A stretch of 64,000 bases of DNA from assembly GCA_948146395.1 (NCBI GenBank), contig OX411544.1, forward strand, positions 58,333,642 through 58,397,641. Direction: 5' to 3'. Under the pieces are notes generated by a model. That model saw nothing but the letters and a program-made list of their open reading frames with translations, made no database searches and was not told the DNA's origin. This DNA is from Fragum whitleyi. Its lineage: Eukaryota > Mollusca > Bivalvia > Cardiida > Cardiidae. Position numbers and translations under genes: made by a program. Shown in pieces: positions 1-11,358 of this stretch (positions are counted from its first letter, which is position 1; the number at the start of each line of letters is the position of its first letter).

Positions 1-1355
1 AATACCTTTGCTCAGGTTTTAGGTATTTGCAAGTTTTATTTTTGCTAATATTAAAGAGATGTAAAGAGTTTTTGTTGATTTCGCATTTTTTCCAGATTTC
101 CTTGGTTTGCTCACTTTCGGACAATTTTACAATTTGCCTGTTTCAAACTTTTGGAAACTAATTCTGTAAAATTAAGGATATTTTCAAACAAACATGTATA
201 TGTAGGGACGTGAAATCAAAATTGCCAGGCCGTCGTCTTTGTCTGGTGACAATCTATTCCGTATTAAAGAAATAATCACGAAAAATGTTACCTGAAGCGA
301 GCGATTTTCCTCCACTCCGTTTCAAAAAAAGTCACGTGGTTTATACACCCTGATAAATTCATTTTGAAAAATTTGTCCTAAAATTTTTACATTTATGCAT
401 GAAAGAAAAAGAAAAATCATTCATTTTTCAAGCAAGATCAATTGATATTTCATTTCGTGAATAGAAAAACTGTATTTTCACTTTTGGCTCTTATGCCACT
501 TATGCAAACATAGCTTTTGTTGTTCACTCAATGAAATATTTAAGAATCTCAGACTGAAACAAATGATTATCCTGTATATATTTTTATTGGTAGTTGAAAC
601 TGTTGCTTGCTTAGCCACAAATATGTGACCAAATCTGTAAGATTTTTTTCATAAAGATAGAACTTTTTTCAGTTGAAGGAATACATGTTATCATTTTCTT
701 GTTAATCTAAACAACTATCTATGGTCTATCTTTAGTTAGTTATTCAGACATGTTTAAACATGTGGCAGTTTTATAGATATTTTTGATATGACCTATGCTG
801 GCAGAGTGAAATAATCATGTTGAGTATTTTTGATATTACACGAGTGTCATTACACTAGTGAAATAATTATGCAAATGCGCTAAGATCATATAAACATGTT
901 ATATTTTTGTTGAAAAAAAGACATCAAAATGTATTAATTTTGATAATGTCAATTCACAAACAGCATTATACATTTTGCTGAATTAAAGTCCGTTTGACTT
1001 CTATATGGACCAACCTTTTCATCAATTATATAAAATTGCGTTTGAATAAAGGATTTGTATGTAGTAAAATCTTGATTTCAGCTTAATACCATTCCAAAAA
1101 ATATTTTTTGAAAATAAAATGATTTCAAAATAATGATTTTGTCTATCTAGTTAATGTTAATATTTTTGCATTATCCGTTTTTAAACACAAGGGGTGATGA
1201 AGGCTGTTCAATAGTTAGAAAATGTCAACATAAATAGTAAAAACACGTGGTTTTATACTAAACTTTTGACAGATGAAATGTCCATTGTTCCTTATTTGGA
1301 CATGCTAATTAGCATTTCGACGGTCATGTCATCTTAAACTTAAATAGCGCGTGAT
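1..1355. other. non-coding stretch, no gene seen
   Basis: AT-rich sequence with stop codons in all frames and no convincing splice-bounded reading frame. It probably lies in an upstream intron of the CCDC97-like gene or in front of it. No repeat unit could be recognised here. Confidence 0.5.
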
Positions 1356-2774
1356 TTTTAGCTCACCTGAGCACATCGTTCTCAAGGTGAGCTTTTGTGA
1401 TCATTGAATGTCCGTCGTCCGTCGTGCGTCGTCCATCGTCAACAATTTAAGTGTTTACACTCTAGAGGCCACAAATTTGATCCAATCTTCATGAAACTTG
1501 GTCAGAATGTTGGTCGGGTCACAAGGATGAACCCTATTGAAAATGGAAAGGATCTATTCCATATCACGGGAAAAGGGGCCTTAAAGACAATTTTCTTGTT
1601 TACACTCTAGAGGCCACAAAAATGGCCCAATCTTCATGAAACTTGGTCAGATTGTTGGTCAGGTCACAAGGATGAACCCTATTGAAATTGGGAAAGATCC
1701 ATGCCATATCAGGGGAAAAGGGGCCTTAATGTCAATTTTCTTGTTTACACTCTAGAGGCCACAAATATGATCCAATCTTCATGAATCTTGGTCAGAATGT
1801 TGGTCAGGTCAAAAGGATGAACCCTATTGAAAATGGAAAGGATCCATGCCATATCACGGGAAAAGGGGGCTTAAAAACAATTTTCTTGTTTACGCTCTAG
1901 AGGCCACAAATATGGCCCAATCTTCATGAAACTTGGTCAGAATGTTAGTAAGGTCACTAGGATGAACCCTATCGAAAATTAGACGGATCCATGCCATATC
2001 AAGGGAAAAAGGGCCTTAATGACAATTTTCTTGTTTACACTCTAGTGGCCACAAATATGGCCCAATCTTCATGAAACTTGGTCAGAATGTTTGTTAGGTC
2101 TCAAAGATGAACCCTATCTAAAATGGGAAGGATCCATGCCATATCACGGGAAAAGGGGCCTTAATGACAATTTTTTTGTTAACACTCTAGAGGCCACAAA
2201 TATGTTCCAATTATCATGAAACTTGGTCAGAATGTTTGTTAGATCATGAGGATGAATTCTTTTGTAAATGGAAAAGATCCGTGCCATATCACGGGAAAAG
2301 GGGCTTAATGACATTTTTTTTCTGTTTACACTCCAGTAGCCACAAATATGGTCCAATCATCAAGAAACTTAGTCAGAATGTTTGTTAGGTCATGAGGATG
2401 AACTCTTTCGAAATTGGGAAGGATCCGTGCCATATCACGGGAAAAGGGGCCTTAATGACAATTTTCTGTTAAGAGCTCTAGAAGCCACAAATATGGTCCA
2501 ATCTTCATGAAAGTTGGTCAAAATGTTTGCCAGGTCACAAGAAAGAACTCTGTCGAAAACGGGAAGGATTCATGCCATATAACAGGAAAAGGAGTCTTTA
2601 TGATAATTTACTTGAAATAACTCTAATGGCCAAAAAATATGGCCCAAACTTAGTGAAACTTGGTTATATGTAGAAATTATCTTCTTTATGACATCTGCCT
2701 TTGTACTTGATGTGATGTCAAAGTGATCAAAGAGAGTCAGGTGAGCGATCTAGGACCATCATGGTCCTCTTGTT
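1356..2774 (+). mobile_element. pearl/Helitron-like element with 145-bp tandem core
   Basis: The left end reads TTTTTAGCTCACCTGAGC and is followed by a CGTC-rich stretch. The core is nine tandem units starting at ACTCTAGAGGCCACAAA (1459, 1604, 1749, 1894, 2039, 2184, about 2330, 2473, 2618), a period of 145 bp. The right end is CAGGTGAGCGATC, then a stem-loop (GGACCAT/ATGGTCC), then CTCTTGTT. The layout of conserved ends around a tandem core matches what is known of bivalve pearl elements. The 3' hairpin next to CTCTTGTT suggests Helitron-type non-autonomous elements (inference). It codes for nothing. Confidence 0.75.
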
Positions 2775-3571
2775 ACCGTTAGTACTCGCCTTTTCATCAA
2801 GTTTTCCTCGTGAAATTCCCAACTACTTCGTTTAATAATGCTTTTTGATTGGTCTTAACATGTAAATATAGGGTTCATCTCAGAATGAATAAAATCAATA
2901 ATCAATTATCTGGTCAAACAGTTTCCGAAGAAAGAGATAATATACATAGATTTGATATCCAACGGTAGCAAAAATCTTAGACAAACTTAATTATATAGAA
3001 AAACTTGATTTTATAGTAATACAATTCACTTAAAATCTTACTCTTTTGACTCGGGGCCCCTATGCAAATCAGTACTATTTTTGGTAATACAATTCGCTGT
3101 TCCGTTTAATACAGTAACAAGTAGGTATGAAATGCTGAAAGTTAACATGTAGACGGACAGACTAAATCATTATTTTACATTCAAAAATTCTGAAAAACAA
3201 AATTCGTCATGGTATTAGCTGGAAAAAACGATATGACAAGAAAAATATGCGTTTCATTAATCAATTTCTGAGATTTTCGGCTAAATGTTGGTCCATATAG
3301 AAGTCAAACTGACTATACTTGAATTGATTTTCTGTAATTCCCTCGATTTATCAAAAAAATCTGATCATATTATAAATAGAATATCAAATTTGTGTTATTA
3401 AATATGAAATTATTTAAACTCATCTAAAACAGATAAAAACTTGGCAAAGCCTCATTTTTATCTGTTAATAGATGAATCGTTTAATAAATTCGGTACTCAA
3501 TGACCAGTCATTCAATATCCCTTAATATATTTTCTTTTCACACTGCTCCTCCTTTTCTCAAAATGTTTCAG
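2775..3571. other. non-coding, probable intron
   Basis: AT-rich sequence with no recognisable exon, ending in the polypyrimidine-AG acceptor of the first visible CCDC97 exon (TGTTTCAG at 3564-3571). Confidence 0.5.
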
Positions 3572-3659
3572 GAATGTCAAGAGGAAGAAGAAGAAGAGTC
3601 AGATGAAGAAGGGGAAGAGAATATGGAGGATCAAGATCAGAAACAAGAAGGGGATAAAG
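3572..3659 (+). CDS. CCDC97: CCDC97-like protein, internal exon (acidic region)
   Basis: This is the first exon visible of a CCDC97 orthologue. Its 88 bases lie between an acceptor TTTCAG and a donor G|GTTTGT. It encodes about 29 residues dominated by Glu and Asp, ending in GDK, and its last base is position 1 of a split GAT codon completed at 4742. CCDC97 is known as a nuclear protein that associates with the SF3B complex of the U2 snRNP/spliceosome. The acidic linker before the conserved C-terminal block is typical of the family. Earlier exons, which hold the N-terminal half, were not found and are presumably upstream of the window. By itself this exon is too low in complexity to identify; the call rests on frame continuity with the next two exons. 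Confidence 0.7.
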
Positions 3660-3733
3660 GTTTGTAACATTTATAGAAAGCGTGTTGATTTGGGTTTGAG
3701 AATCTAATGATTTTAGAATGGAATTATATCTTC

Positions 3734-3964
3734 TTAACCCTTTACTGTTTAATCCCTGCTTTTTACGTGCCTGTGATTTTATGATTGAGAAAATATTGTG
3801 AAAAAAGAGGAAATTGCTTCTGACAAGCAATTTCTTCTTTTTTCCACACTATTTTCTACCCTACTGAATGGTAATTTTTCAAATTAAATCCACTTTGAAT
3901 TTTTCGTCTGCAAAACCTTTGAATTTGGACAGGTCCAAAATTTTGTAAAACAGGAAAGGGTTAA
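3734..3964 (+). mobile_element. MITE, TTAACCCTTT family, copy 1
   Basis: Element of 231 bp with inverted ends TTAACCCTTTACTGTTT and AAACAGGAAAGGGTTAA. Its centre is a near-perfect stem built on GAAATTGCTT and AAGCAATTTC. It lies in a CCDC97 intron. Other copies are at 25073-25301 (inverted), 29793-30024 and 61645-61873 (inverted). Confidence 0.85.
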
Positions 3965-4149
3965 TACATATCTCCATTTGCTTAGGACTGTCTAAGCATA
4001 TTCAAAACCATGGTGTATTCATTATAGCTACTTTCCTACGATTCTAGTTAAGACATGTAAGATAAAACGTTCTTTAGAGCAATATTTTTAATAAGCTAAA
4101 TAAAAGCAGTTTTCACTCAAATCATGGAAAATAATTCATTCTAACATGA

Positions 4150-4440
4150 TGTTACTGTTAGTGGGGGTGTATACCCCCTTAACTATATTGGGGGGGGGGG
4201 GGGGGTATATAGAAGTCAGCTTGTCGGTTGGTTGGTCAGTCTGTAGCATTTTTTTGCCGCTCAATTTCTCAGCAACTAACTGGCAGATTTCATTGAAACT
4301 TAACAGATGTGATCAGTATAAGACAGAGATGTTCAAGTGAAATTTGGTAACAATCTTTTGACAGAGTTATTGCCCTTTGATGGAAAACGGCTATTCATCA
4401 TTGACAAGCACTTGTAGGGGTGTATTAGTCTGCTTTGCGA
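4150..4440 (+). repeat. dispersed repeat with 16-base G run
   Basis: A run of 16 G residues (4190-4205) lies in a segment starting GTGGGGGTGTATACCCCC. A related segment lies inverted at 11640-11925, sharing the stretch about cancelled identity with CTGATCACATCTATAAAG-type text. No coding capacity is evident. The family was not recognised. Confidence 0.5.
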
Positions 4441-4741
4441 AAGTCTGGATTATCTTGCAGTAGTGATGCACCTCAGCCTTTGAAATTTATAGGTACACTA
4501 AAGGCAATGAAATGAGAGTATATGTGAAGACAAGGGGGAATCTAACCACACCTCTGGTCCCTGGGGATAACTGCAACAAATCATGTTGATAATTTGAATG
4601 TTGGGGCATAATAATGATATTGTAACTACAGATTATGATTTAATGACCTTCAACCAACTAAATTTTTTTTGAAAATGATTTTTGTATTACTCATTTACAG
4701 CATGTGTGCAATATCAGTTTTGCCCTGTTTATATATTTCAG

Positions 4742-4859
4742 ATGATGACGATACAAAACCTAAAATATCCGACCATCATAGGGAGGAGTTACGAACAGAA
4801 TTTCTTACGATCATGCAAGAGAGATTTTTGAGAGGGGAAGATAAAAATTTCAATTACAG
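4742..4859 (+). CDS. CCDC97: CCDC97-like protein, conserved C-terminal domain exon
   Basis: Exon of 118 bases with acceptor ATTTCAG at 4735-4741 and donor CAG|GTACAC. After completing a split Asp codon it encodes a DDDD run, then HHREELRTEFLTIMQERF and LRGEDKNFNY, ending with the first two bases of a Ser codon. The pattern (E/L)RxEFLxIMxxRFLxGEDxxFxY is the hallmark of the CCDC97 C-terminal domain (DUF2052 type) as known from animals. The frame runs unbroken from the exon at 3572 and into the one at 8082, which strongly supports the splice sites. The reading frame continues a little past the donor, so a naive reading would extend it into the intron. Confidence 0.88.
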
Positions 4860-4894
4860 GTACACATGCTTTAAAAATTGTTTAACTTATTTGA

Positions 4895-5143
4895 CCAGGG
4901 CGTGAGGTTATAAAACTTTTCTCATTCTCAAGTCAAATTTTTCTCAAATTTCAATTTGATATTAAAGCCATAATTTTTTTGATACTCATTTTAATGTATT
5001 TACATAAAAGATAATATTAATAAGTTGTTATAAATAACAACCTATTAATATTTTCTTTTATTTTCATACATTTATTTAAATCTAAAATTTGAGAAATTAT
5101 CAGTTGAGCCTGAGAAAGGTTTTATAATCAGTATCGGGCCCTG
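4895..5143 (+). mobile_element. MITE, GGGCCCGAGG family, copy 1
   Basis: Begins CCAGGGCGTGAGGTTATAAA and ends in the inverse TTTATAATC...GGGCCCTG. The centre is the palindrome AATAAGTTGTTAT/ATAACAACCTATT. Other copies are at 45774-45982 and 55571-55818. It lies in a CCDC97 intron, 36 bases after the exon. Confidence 0.75.
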
Positions 5144-5984
5144 ATACTGATCTCTAAGAAAGACTCATTTAAATATTGATAACCGGCACATTTTATCAAC
5201 AAACAAAATATATGTGTTTTATCTCATATACTCAGTATTTATTCTGATGATGGCATTTAACTATCAGAGGTCAATTTCAGGTAAAATAAAATTGATTGAA
5301 ATTGACTCCCCAAAGAAACTTGTTGTGTTGCACAAATGAGAGGTTGAATTACCATGTTTAGCCTAATGACACTTAATGAGCTGACAAAGACCAACATTTT
5401 TGCTTTCAACTCTTTTTCTTTACCCACATGTATATTCAGCCTTTCATTTTCAAAATAGTTACTCAATCTTTTGAATTCGACTTAATCTTTGTCTAAATAT
5501 TTATTTCCTGGATGGAACTTATTTCAAATGGGACATAGATTTATAAGGTAAGGTGAACCTGGAACTCTAACTCATTATTGAAATACTTATTATGCCCTCA
5601 CATCGATTAATCAGGTGCATATTGTTTTTGTCCTGTCTTCATCTGTTAGTCTACATGTCTTTGGTTTTATTTGTCCGACCCTTAAGCTTTTACATATGGC
5701 CATAACTTTTGTTTGGTTAATGGTAGTTACTTCATATTTAACATGTGCATTGCTTGTAACATGGGCTTTCTGTTGGTACCAACTTCAAGATCATCAGTCA
5801 ATGTCAAGGTAATTTTTTCCAGGTCAAATGTGTTGAAGATTTAATCTTCACCTTGAATTATGTAAAATTCGATTACTAAATTGAATTTCATTGTGCTTTG
5901 ATTACCCTATTTGTATCAAATGCAGTGGAGGAGGCATTGGTGTAAATGCATATTGTTTTAACTGATGAGGTCATTCTTTTATTT
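5144..5984. other. intron sequence; no exon seen
   Basis: No coding exon is recognisable. A segment at about 5590-5830 (ATGCCCTCACATC, TTGGTACCAACTTCAAG) resembles one at 61085-61290 and is probably part of a dispersed repeat. Confidence 0.4.
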
Positions 5985-6230
5985 CAACCCTTGTCATGCT
6001 AAATAAATTTTGGCTTAAAATTTTCATCAAAATCAAAGGGCAAAAAGCACTGAAAGTACCAACTGTTGGCCAATTTTCATTTGAAAAACTAAATATATTG
6101 ACAATTCTGGTTTGAAAGTGAGAAACAGGTGATATAGACTAATATCAGACTGCACATATGTGCAGGCTGATGTTTGTCTATAGCTCCTGCCAAAGCAGGA
6201 ATATTCCGGGTTCAGCATGACAAGGGTTAA
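5985..6230 (+). mobile_element. MITE, TTAACCCTTGTCATGCTGA family, copy 1
   Basis: Inverted ends CAACCCTTGTCATGCT and AGCATGACAAGGGTTAA. Internally it contains the hairpin CTGCACATATGTGCAG. A nearly identical copy lies at 21335-21580 and a diverged one at 13854-14090. It does not code for protein. Confidence 0.85.
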
Positions 6231-6715
6231 CATTGTCTTAACTGATGACCATTCTTTATCCTTACATTGTCTTAACCAATGACAATCTTTTTATTCTTAC
6301 ATTATCATAACCAATTCCTAAAAGGATACCCTGTGAAGACATTAAAACCAACTTCATTAGTAATCTATTTTATTGCATAAAATGTATGTTTTCAGGCCAT
6401 TGTAGGCATAGTTGCATTTATGGACAAAACCCAGGCATTAACAGGTGACAACATGTATCAACAAGTAAATTCAAATGCTGTTAATGACTGGCTTTTTTTT
6501 CACTTAAAAATTCTTGTTTTAGGCCTATACACTATCAGTTTCTTTATCTAAACATTAATATAGAGCATAAAATAAAAATGTTGATCCTATTCCCGCATTA
6601 AATTTTGTGATACATGTATCATGAATTTACCAAGCAACGTCAGTATATACAAAAGTGCAATTAAGATGCAATGCATAATGCAATTTTCCTGGCACATAAG
6701 TGGATTTGGAGCTAA

Positions 6716-7630
6716 TTAGCTCGGCTTTTTTTCTGAGAAAACCCAGGATATTGATATAGCCTTGGTGTCATCTTTGACATTGTCGTCCTGCTAAAACTGA
6801 CATTTTGTGATGACTTTTGAAAGATAAGTGATAGGGCATTCATATTTCACATGATGATTGCCTGGGACAAACACTTTCTTTTTGGTACCAAGTTCAAGGT
6901 CTAAATTCAGGGTAAAGGTCATTTTTCAAGGTCAAATTTGTCGAAAAAAAATGAAAACTTCGACATTTTGCAATAACTTTTTGAATGGTAAGTGAAAGGG
7001 CCTTCATATTTCACATGATGATTGCCTTGGACAAGCACTTTCAGTTGGTCTCAAGTTCATGTTCATTAGTAAAGGTCAAGGTCATTTTCAAGGTCAAATT
7101 TGTGAAAAAAATACAAAAACTATGACATTTTGTGATAACTTTTGAATAGTGAGTGATAGGGCCTTCATATTTTACATGATGATTACTTGTGACCAGGCCT
7201 TTCTGTTGATACTGTTTTATTCTGAGTTCAAGTTCATCAGTCAAGGTCATTTTCAAGGTCAAGTTTTTGTAGTTTAAACTAAAATAAGCCATAACATTTG
7301 AATGGTAAGTCACAGAGCCTTGAAATTTCATAGGTGCATTGCTTTTGACAAGTCTGTCTCATGCCTGACAATGTCAAGGTCATTGGTCAAGGTCATTTGA
7401 TGAAAGTCACTCATTAATGTCATTAAACTTTCAAAATTCGCTTCAACTTATGACTGGTAAAGACACTAAATGTTGAAAAGAGGCATTAAGCAACAATTTT
7501 TTTAGCTCTGCTGTTTTCAGAGAAAGCTCGAGGTATTGCTATAGCCTTGGTGTTGTAGGTGGTGTGGCATTGTTGTTGTTGTTGTGCCAAAACTTCGAGC
7601 GTAGGCATCCATAGGCATTGCTCTTGTTTT
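6716..7630 (+). mobile_element. second tandem-core element family (TTAGCTCGGC end)
   Basis: The left end is TTAGCTCGGCTTTTTTTCTG, followed by GATATAGCCTTGGTGTC. About four degenerate units of roughly 160-165 bp follow, carrying ATTTTGTGATGACTTTTG, CACATGATGATTGCC and AAGGTCA repeats. Near 7500-7560 a second copy of the left end occurs (TTTAGCTCTGCTG), and the right end reads CATAGGCATTGCTCTTGTTT. The CTCTTGTTT terminus is shared with the elements at 1356 and 49703, although the rest differs. Fragments of this family are inverted at 18745-18845 and direct at 24535-24620. It lies in the last CCDC97 intron. Confidence 0.6.
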
Positions 7631-8081
7631 AAAGCGTTCCTATGAATCATTTTTTAATCTCTGTTTGAATAAATACAATAGTCTTTCTGCAATGCATGTT
7701 TATTGGGACGTTAACATTTGCAGTGACCCTTAAAATGCTTTATCGCCCTTCTGCTTCACACTGCGGCATTTAGCCATTTTTCAGGTCTCTGCAAATGTTA
7801 ACATCCTCAAAATCATGAATTAACCCTATTATATTAACTCTTCTCATGCTGTGCATGTCATAGTCTTAAAGCACACAGATCTTTGACAAATAGTAAAGCC
7901 TAAGATCATTCATCTTTCAGTCAGATCTCAGCCTACACTGTTGATCTCTACTTAGTTTTTGAGGACTGGTTGGAATGTCTCAAAATTCACAAATTTTCAA
8001 AGAAAACTTTGAATTCAGCAGGTTAAGGGTAAAATGATGATATTGTAATCCAAGTTAATTGTTTTCATTTTCTATTTTCAG

Positions 8082-8196
8082 TCAAGTGGACAATAATGAA
8101 TACTATGACGACCTCAATGTCCTGGGAAATGACGCGGAGGAGAAATATTTTGATGATGAGGATCCAGAGAGTATTCATTCGGACAGTAACTTGTGA
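8082..8196 (+). CDS. CCDC97: CCDC97-like protein, terminal coding exon
   Basis: Terminal coding exon of 115 bases, acceptor TATTTTCAG, stop TGA at 8194-8196. With the two bases carried from 4859 it reads YSQVDNNEYYDDLNVLG, then an acidic tail containing EEKYFDDEDPES. This matches the family's C-terminal signature (D-N-x-E/D-Y-D-D/N-L, then an acidic E-Y/R-Y-F-D stretch), so the visible protein end is complete. The three exons together encode about 106 residues. Nothing is broken and there is no frameshift. What the sequence shows is the domain; the spliceosomal role is taken from the known family. Confidence 0.9.
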
Positions 8197-8303
8197 CACA
8201 TGTACTAATGGACACGCAAAGACAGTGCTATTGATGAAGAAAATGGACTTCATCCTTACTCCATCTCATGCATTTTATCCCCCTGTATAAATAGATTGGG
8301 GTC

Positions 8304-8388
8304 ATATTGAGGGGTCAGCACAAAACTATTTGTAAGTGCCTATGAATATATAGGCACTTACAATAGTTTTGTGCTGACCCCTCAATAT
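8304..8388. repeat. covarying hairpin element, subfamily a, copy 1
   Basis: Palindrome of 85 bp. The left arm includes ATATTGAGGGGTCAGCAC and TGTAAGTGCCTAT; the right arm is the near-exact inverse ending GTGCTGACCCCTCAATAT. It lies just after the CCDC97 stop codon, probably within the 3' UTR, where it would fold into a long RNA hairpin. Confidence 0.85.
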
Positions 8389-8399
8389 TTTTTTATTTT

Positions 8400-8604
8400 G
8401 TCTGTCTGTCAGCCTGTCTAAACGCACAAAATTAATGATTCATGTGAACTATTGTGATAACGCTTCTGTCTGTCCATCATCTGTCTGTCGGTCAACAGTT
8501 TTCAAATTGACCTTTATTATAAACTTTTCTCTTTCTGGGGTTGTTTTGACAGATCAAGGTTATAGAGTTTTTTTCTCAGGTAAGCCACCCACCCTCTTGT
8601 TTCA
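8400..8604 (+). repeat. truncated pearl-like element fragment
   Basis: Contains the internal signature ACTATTGTGATAACG followed by CTGTCTGTCCATC. It ends TTTTCTCAGGTAAGCCACCC plus CTCTTGTTT, the right end of the family seen complete at 1356-2774 and 49703-51424. The tandem core is missing. Confidence 0.5.
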
Positions 8605-8724
8605 TATATGCATTTTGTGACATGGTGTTATAAAGATTAATTTTAGTAATGAGTGCTTTCTGTTGGTCATAAATATACCGGAAATACGCAGCATGTAAAA
8701 AGAGCCATTGTTACTGAATCGTGT

Positions 8725-8730
8725 AATAAA
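8725..8730 (+). promoter_or_regulatory. possible polyadenylation signal of CCDC97
   Basis: AATAAA about 530 bases after the CCDC97 stop. It is the first such hexamer on this strand that I noticed after the stop. The sequence is AT-rich, so chance occurrence is likely. Confidence 0.3.
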
Positions 8731-9029
8731 TTGTTAATTGCTATTGCGATCTTCTATTGTTTCATTTATTGTAAATTATTTGCAATTATAAGCCTTTCCA
8801 GTACAGTCTTAGGATTATATTCAAGGAAGTTTATACTAGAGAAAATATCATGGGAAAAGAAAAAATAGGTCAACAGGCAGTTTCTCTTTTTTCCATAATA
8901 TTTTCTACCATTTCAAATGATGATAACTCAATGTTTTGTTGAAAAACAGCCTAAGAAATACAGAGCTACTGATAGAGGGAGTATTTTGGACTTTAAGATC
9001 AGGGTAATTAAATAATAATAGAATAAACC

Positions 9030-9150
9030 CACAGTTGTTTGTACTCATTTGAATTGTCCTGACAAGACAATTCAAATGAGTACCCACAACATAGGGTTCA
9101 GTGAGAGATAAAGACTAGACAGGGTCTTCTCCCTCTAATCTGTACCTCTA
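9030..9150. repeat. hairpin element (CATTTGAATTGTC), copy 1
   Basis: Stem GTACTCATTTGAATTGTC against GACAATTCAAATGAGTAC, followed by CCACAACATAGG and ATCTGTACC. A related copy at 47130-47245 keeps the outer stem but has a different, still self-complementary inner stem. Confidence 0.7.
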
Positions 9151-9290
9151 TTGAATGACAGCGCAGTTTGTAGTAACAAGCATCTCATACTCTAATTCAA
9201 GGAGTCTTAGGAAGAATCCCCAGTTGTGGCTTAAATGACATTTCATCTTCACCAATGGGTGGATAATTCATAGGAATATGCCTAGGTGTT

Positions 9291-10036
9291 TTTTAGCTCA
9301 CCTGAGCACTTTATGCTCAAGGTAAGCTATTGTGATCACTCACCGTCCATCGTCCGTCCGGACGTCTGTCCACAATTTCTTTAAACATCTTCTCCGCCTA
9401 TACCACTGGGCCAATCAAGCTGAAACTTGGCAGGGATGTTTCTTGGGTGAAGCTCTTCAAAAGTTGTTAAAAGAACTTAACTCTATAATAACTCTGATTG
9501 CCATGGTAACAGATAGGCCAAAAATCGCGATAATCTTATATATAAAAATCTTCTCCTCCTAAACCACTAGGCCAAACAAGCTGAAACTCGAAGATGTTCT
9601 TTGGGTGAAGCTCTTGAAAAGTTGTTTTAAAGAATTTAACTTCGTCAAAAACTCTGGTTTCCAATTTAACCGAAATTTGGGCCAAAAAATTGCTGAAAAT
9701 CATTGAAAAAAATTCTTTTTTTCCTTAACCACTAGGCCGATCAGGCTGAAACTTTGCAGGGATGGTTCTTGGGTGAAGATCTTCTGAAGTTGTTAAAAAT
9801 TAAATTTCATCAAAAACTCTGGTTTCCATGGAAACAGAGAGGTTGAAAAATGGCCAAAAATTTTAGAAAAAATTCTTCTCCTCCTAAACCACTTGGCCAA
9901 TCAAGCTGAAGCTTGGCAGAGATGTTCCTTTGGTGAAGTTCTTCATAAGTTGTTAAAAGTATTCAATTTCATCAAAAACTCTGGTTTGCATGGTAACGGA
10001 AAAGTGGCCGAAAATTGGTGAAAATCTCTCAGGTAC
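9291..10036 (+). mobile_element. pearl-like element with about 160-bp core units
   Basis: The left end TTTTAGCTCACCTGAGC is shared with the element at 1356, but the core is unrelated. Four units of 160-165 bp start near 9389, 9550, 9715 and 9875 with CTTCTCCTCCTAAACCAC, each containing GCCATGGTAACAG-type text. The right end is decayed (CTCAGGTACGTG near 10030) and the terminal hairpin is lost. Confidence 0.65.
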
Positions 10037-10187
10037 GTGAAAACATCTGGATTGGGTGTCTGTATGCTTTAGTTTTCATGGCAATCAAACTAATATAAAT
10101 GAGCAAAAAACTAAAACAATCTTCCTAGTAGTGTTTTCCAACACATGGGGCCTTGATGCAACATCTTATCTGAAAGACCGTTTAGGA

Positions 10188-10256
10188 GAGCAGCACAAGA
10201 CTAATATTGTAAGTGCCTGTATTTTTATAGGCACTTACAATGGTTTGTGATGACCC
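10188..10256. repeat. covarying hairpin element, subfamily a, copy 2
   Basis: Core stem ATTGTAAGTGCCT against AGGCACTTACAAT with outer parts GCAGCACAAGACTA and GTTTGTGATGACCCC. The outer arms have diverged; the core stem is still perfect. Confidence 0.7.
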
Positions 10257-10429
10257 CCTTGAGTTTGTTTTTTAGGTTGGTCAGCTCAGGGCTTAAGCCT
10301 GGGAGTTCTCTACCATCAGAGCTGATACTAACTGCATGTCTGTAACTCCATTCTATTTAATAGGGCTTGGATTCAGTATAAGTTACCTGTATTTTCATCA
10401 ATATCGCATGACCATCCAGTAAAGATTCA

Positions 10430-10703
10430 GCCACTGTCACAGCACAGTTTGTAGCGTGTTGGACTGTCAAACTAGAGGTCCCGGGTTCAAACCCTGATGT
10501 GGCATTCATCCTTTCAAATTATTTGTTTCTCAACAAAAGGTTGATATTTGTAAACCTATGTGGGATAGCAGCTGGAGGCTAGGAGAGGATGTGATGGTAG
10601 TACTGGTGTAAGAAATACCAGGAATCCATTGTTAGGTGCTCCAGCTGCCAAGATATAACTGAAAGATTGTTAAAGGTGGCGTAAAACTCCATTCAAACAA
10701 ATT
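10430..10703 (+). mobile_element. tRNA-derived SINE
   Basis: A B-box-like sequence GGGTTCAAACCC lies at 10483-10494. It is followed by a body shared with several other copies: GGGATAGCAGCTGGAGGC, GGATGTGATGGTAGTACTGG, AATACCAGGAATCCA, GGTGCTCCAGCTGCC, GATATAACTGAAAG and GGCGTAAAACTCC. Copies of the body lie at 43880-44035 and 47735-47925 on this strand, and at 16860-17095 and 51455-51690 inverted. Confidence 0.8.
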
Positions 10704-10835
10704 AAGTAATTGTGCAGATCAGCCTGTGCATTCACAGTCTCCAGTTAAAAGTTTGTCAATAAATTTTCTTTAAATGATCAGTAAATGTCTTTTTTTGAAT
10801 ACTGCGTATCTGTCCTGGCTGCTCTTTATCTGTTT

Positions 10836-10991
10836 TTAAGGTTGTGGACCTTTAATAAAGTTCTGCAAGTCTTAAACTTCAACAGTGCTCACCCAGGTTT
10901 CCTAATAATTTCATGAGGCAACCTTTGTAAACATTGTGAAAGTTCACGAGTTCCAAAATGATGTGGAACTTTAACAGGTCCACTTCCTTAA
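10836..10991. mobile_element. MITE, TTAAGG family, copy 1 (diverged)
   Basis: Ends TTAAGGTTGTGGACC and GGTCCACTTCCTTAA, with an internal CCCAGGTTTCCTAATAATTT. The best-preserved copy is at 56309-56473. Confidence 0.65.
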
Positions 10992-11286
10992 TGCAAAAGT
11001 GGAAGTGTTGGAAACGTCAAGCACAGGCTCCTTTAATTTTCATACACTAACAAAGTTGGGATTTATTCTGTTTGGAGACCAATTCTTGCCGTGTACCAGT
11101 TAACGCTACCAGACCATTTTTACAGATAAGTAGTGATGGGCAGATCAATTGATCATAATCGATAATCAGTTGGTTTGGGCTTCTGATTATGATAATGGAC
11201 TAAGAAATTTCATAATCAATTAAACAAGTCCTAACATATAAATGAAAGCAATTATTTTTTTCTTTTATTGAACTGACATCAGTTTG

Positions 11287-11358
11287 ATGGCTCAATATGA
11301 AACAGTTGTAACTGCCTATATTTTTAATGGCAGTTACAACTGTTTTACGCTGAGCCAT
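11287..11358. repeat. covarying hairpin element, subfamily b, copy 1
   Basis: ATGGCTCAATATGAAACAG, then GTAACTGCC, pairing with GGCAGTTAC and TGAGCCAT. In subfamily a the corresponding stem reads GTAAGTGCC/GGCACTTAC. Confidence 0.8.
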
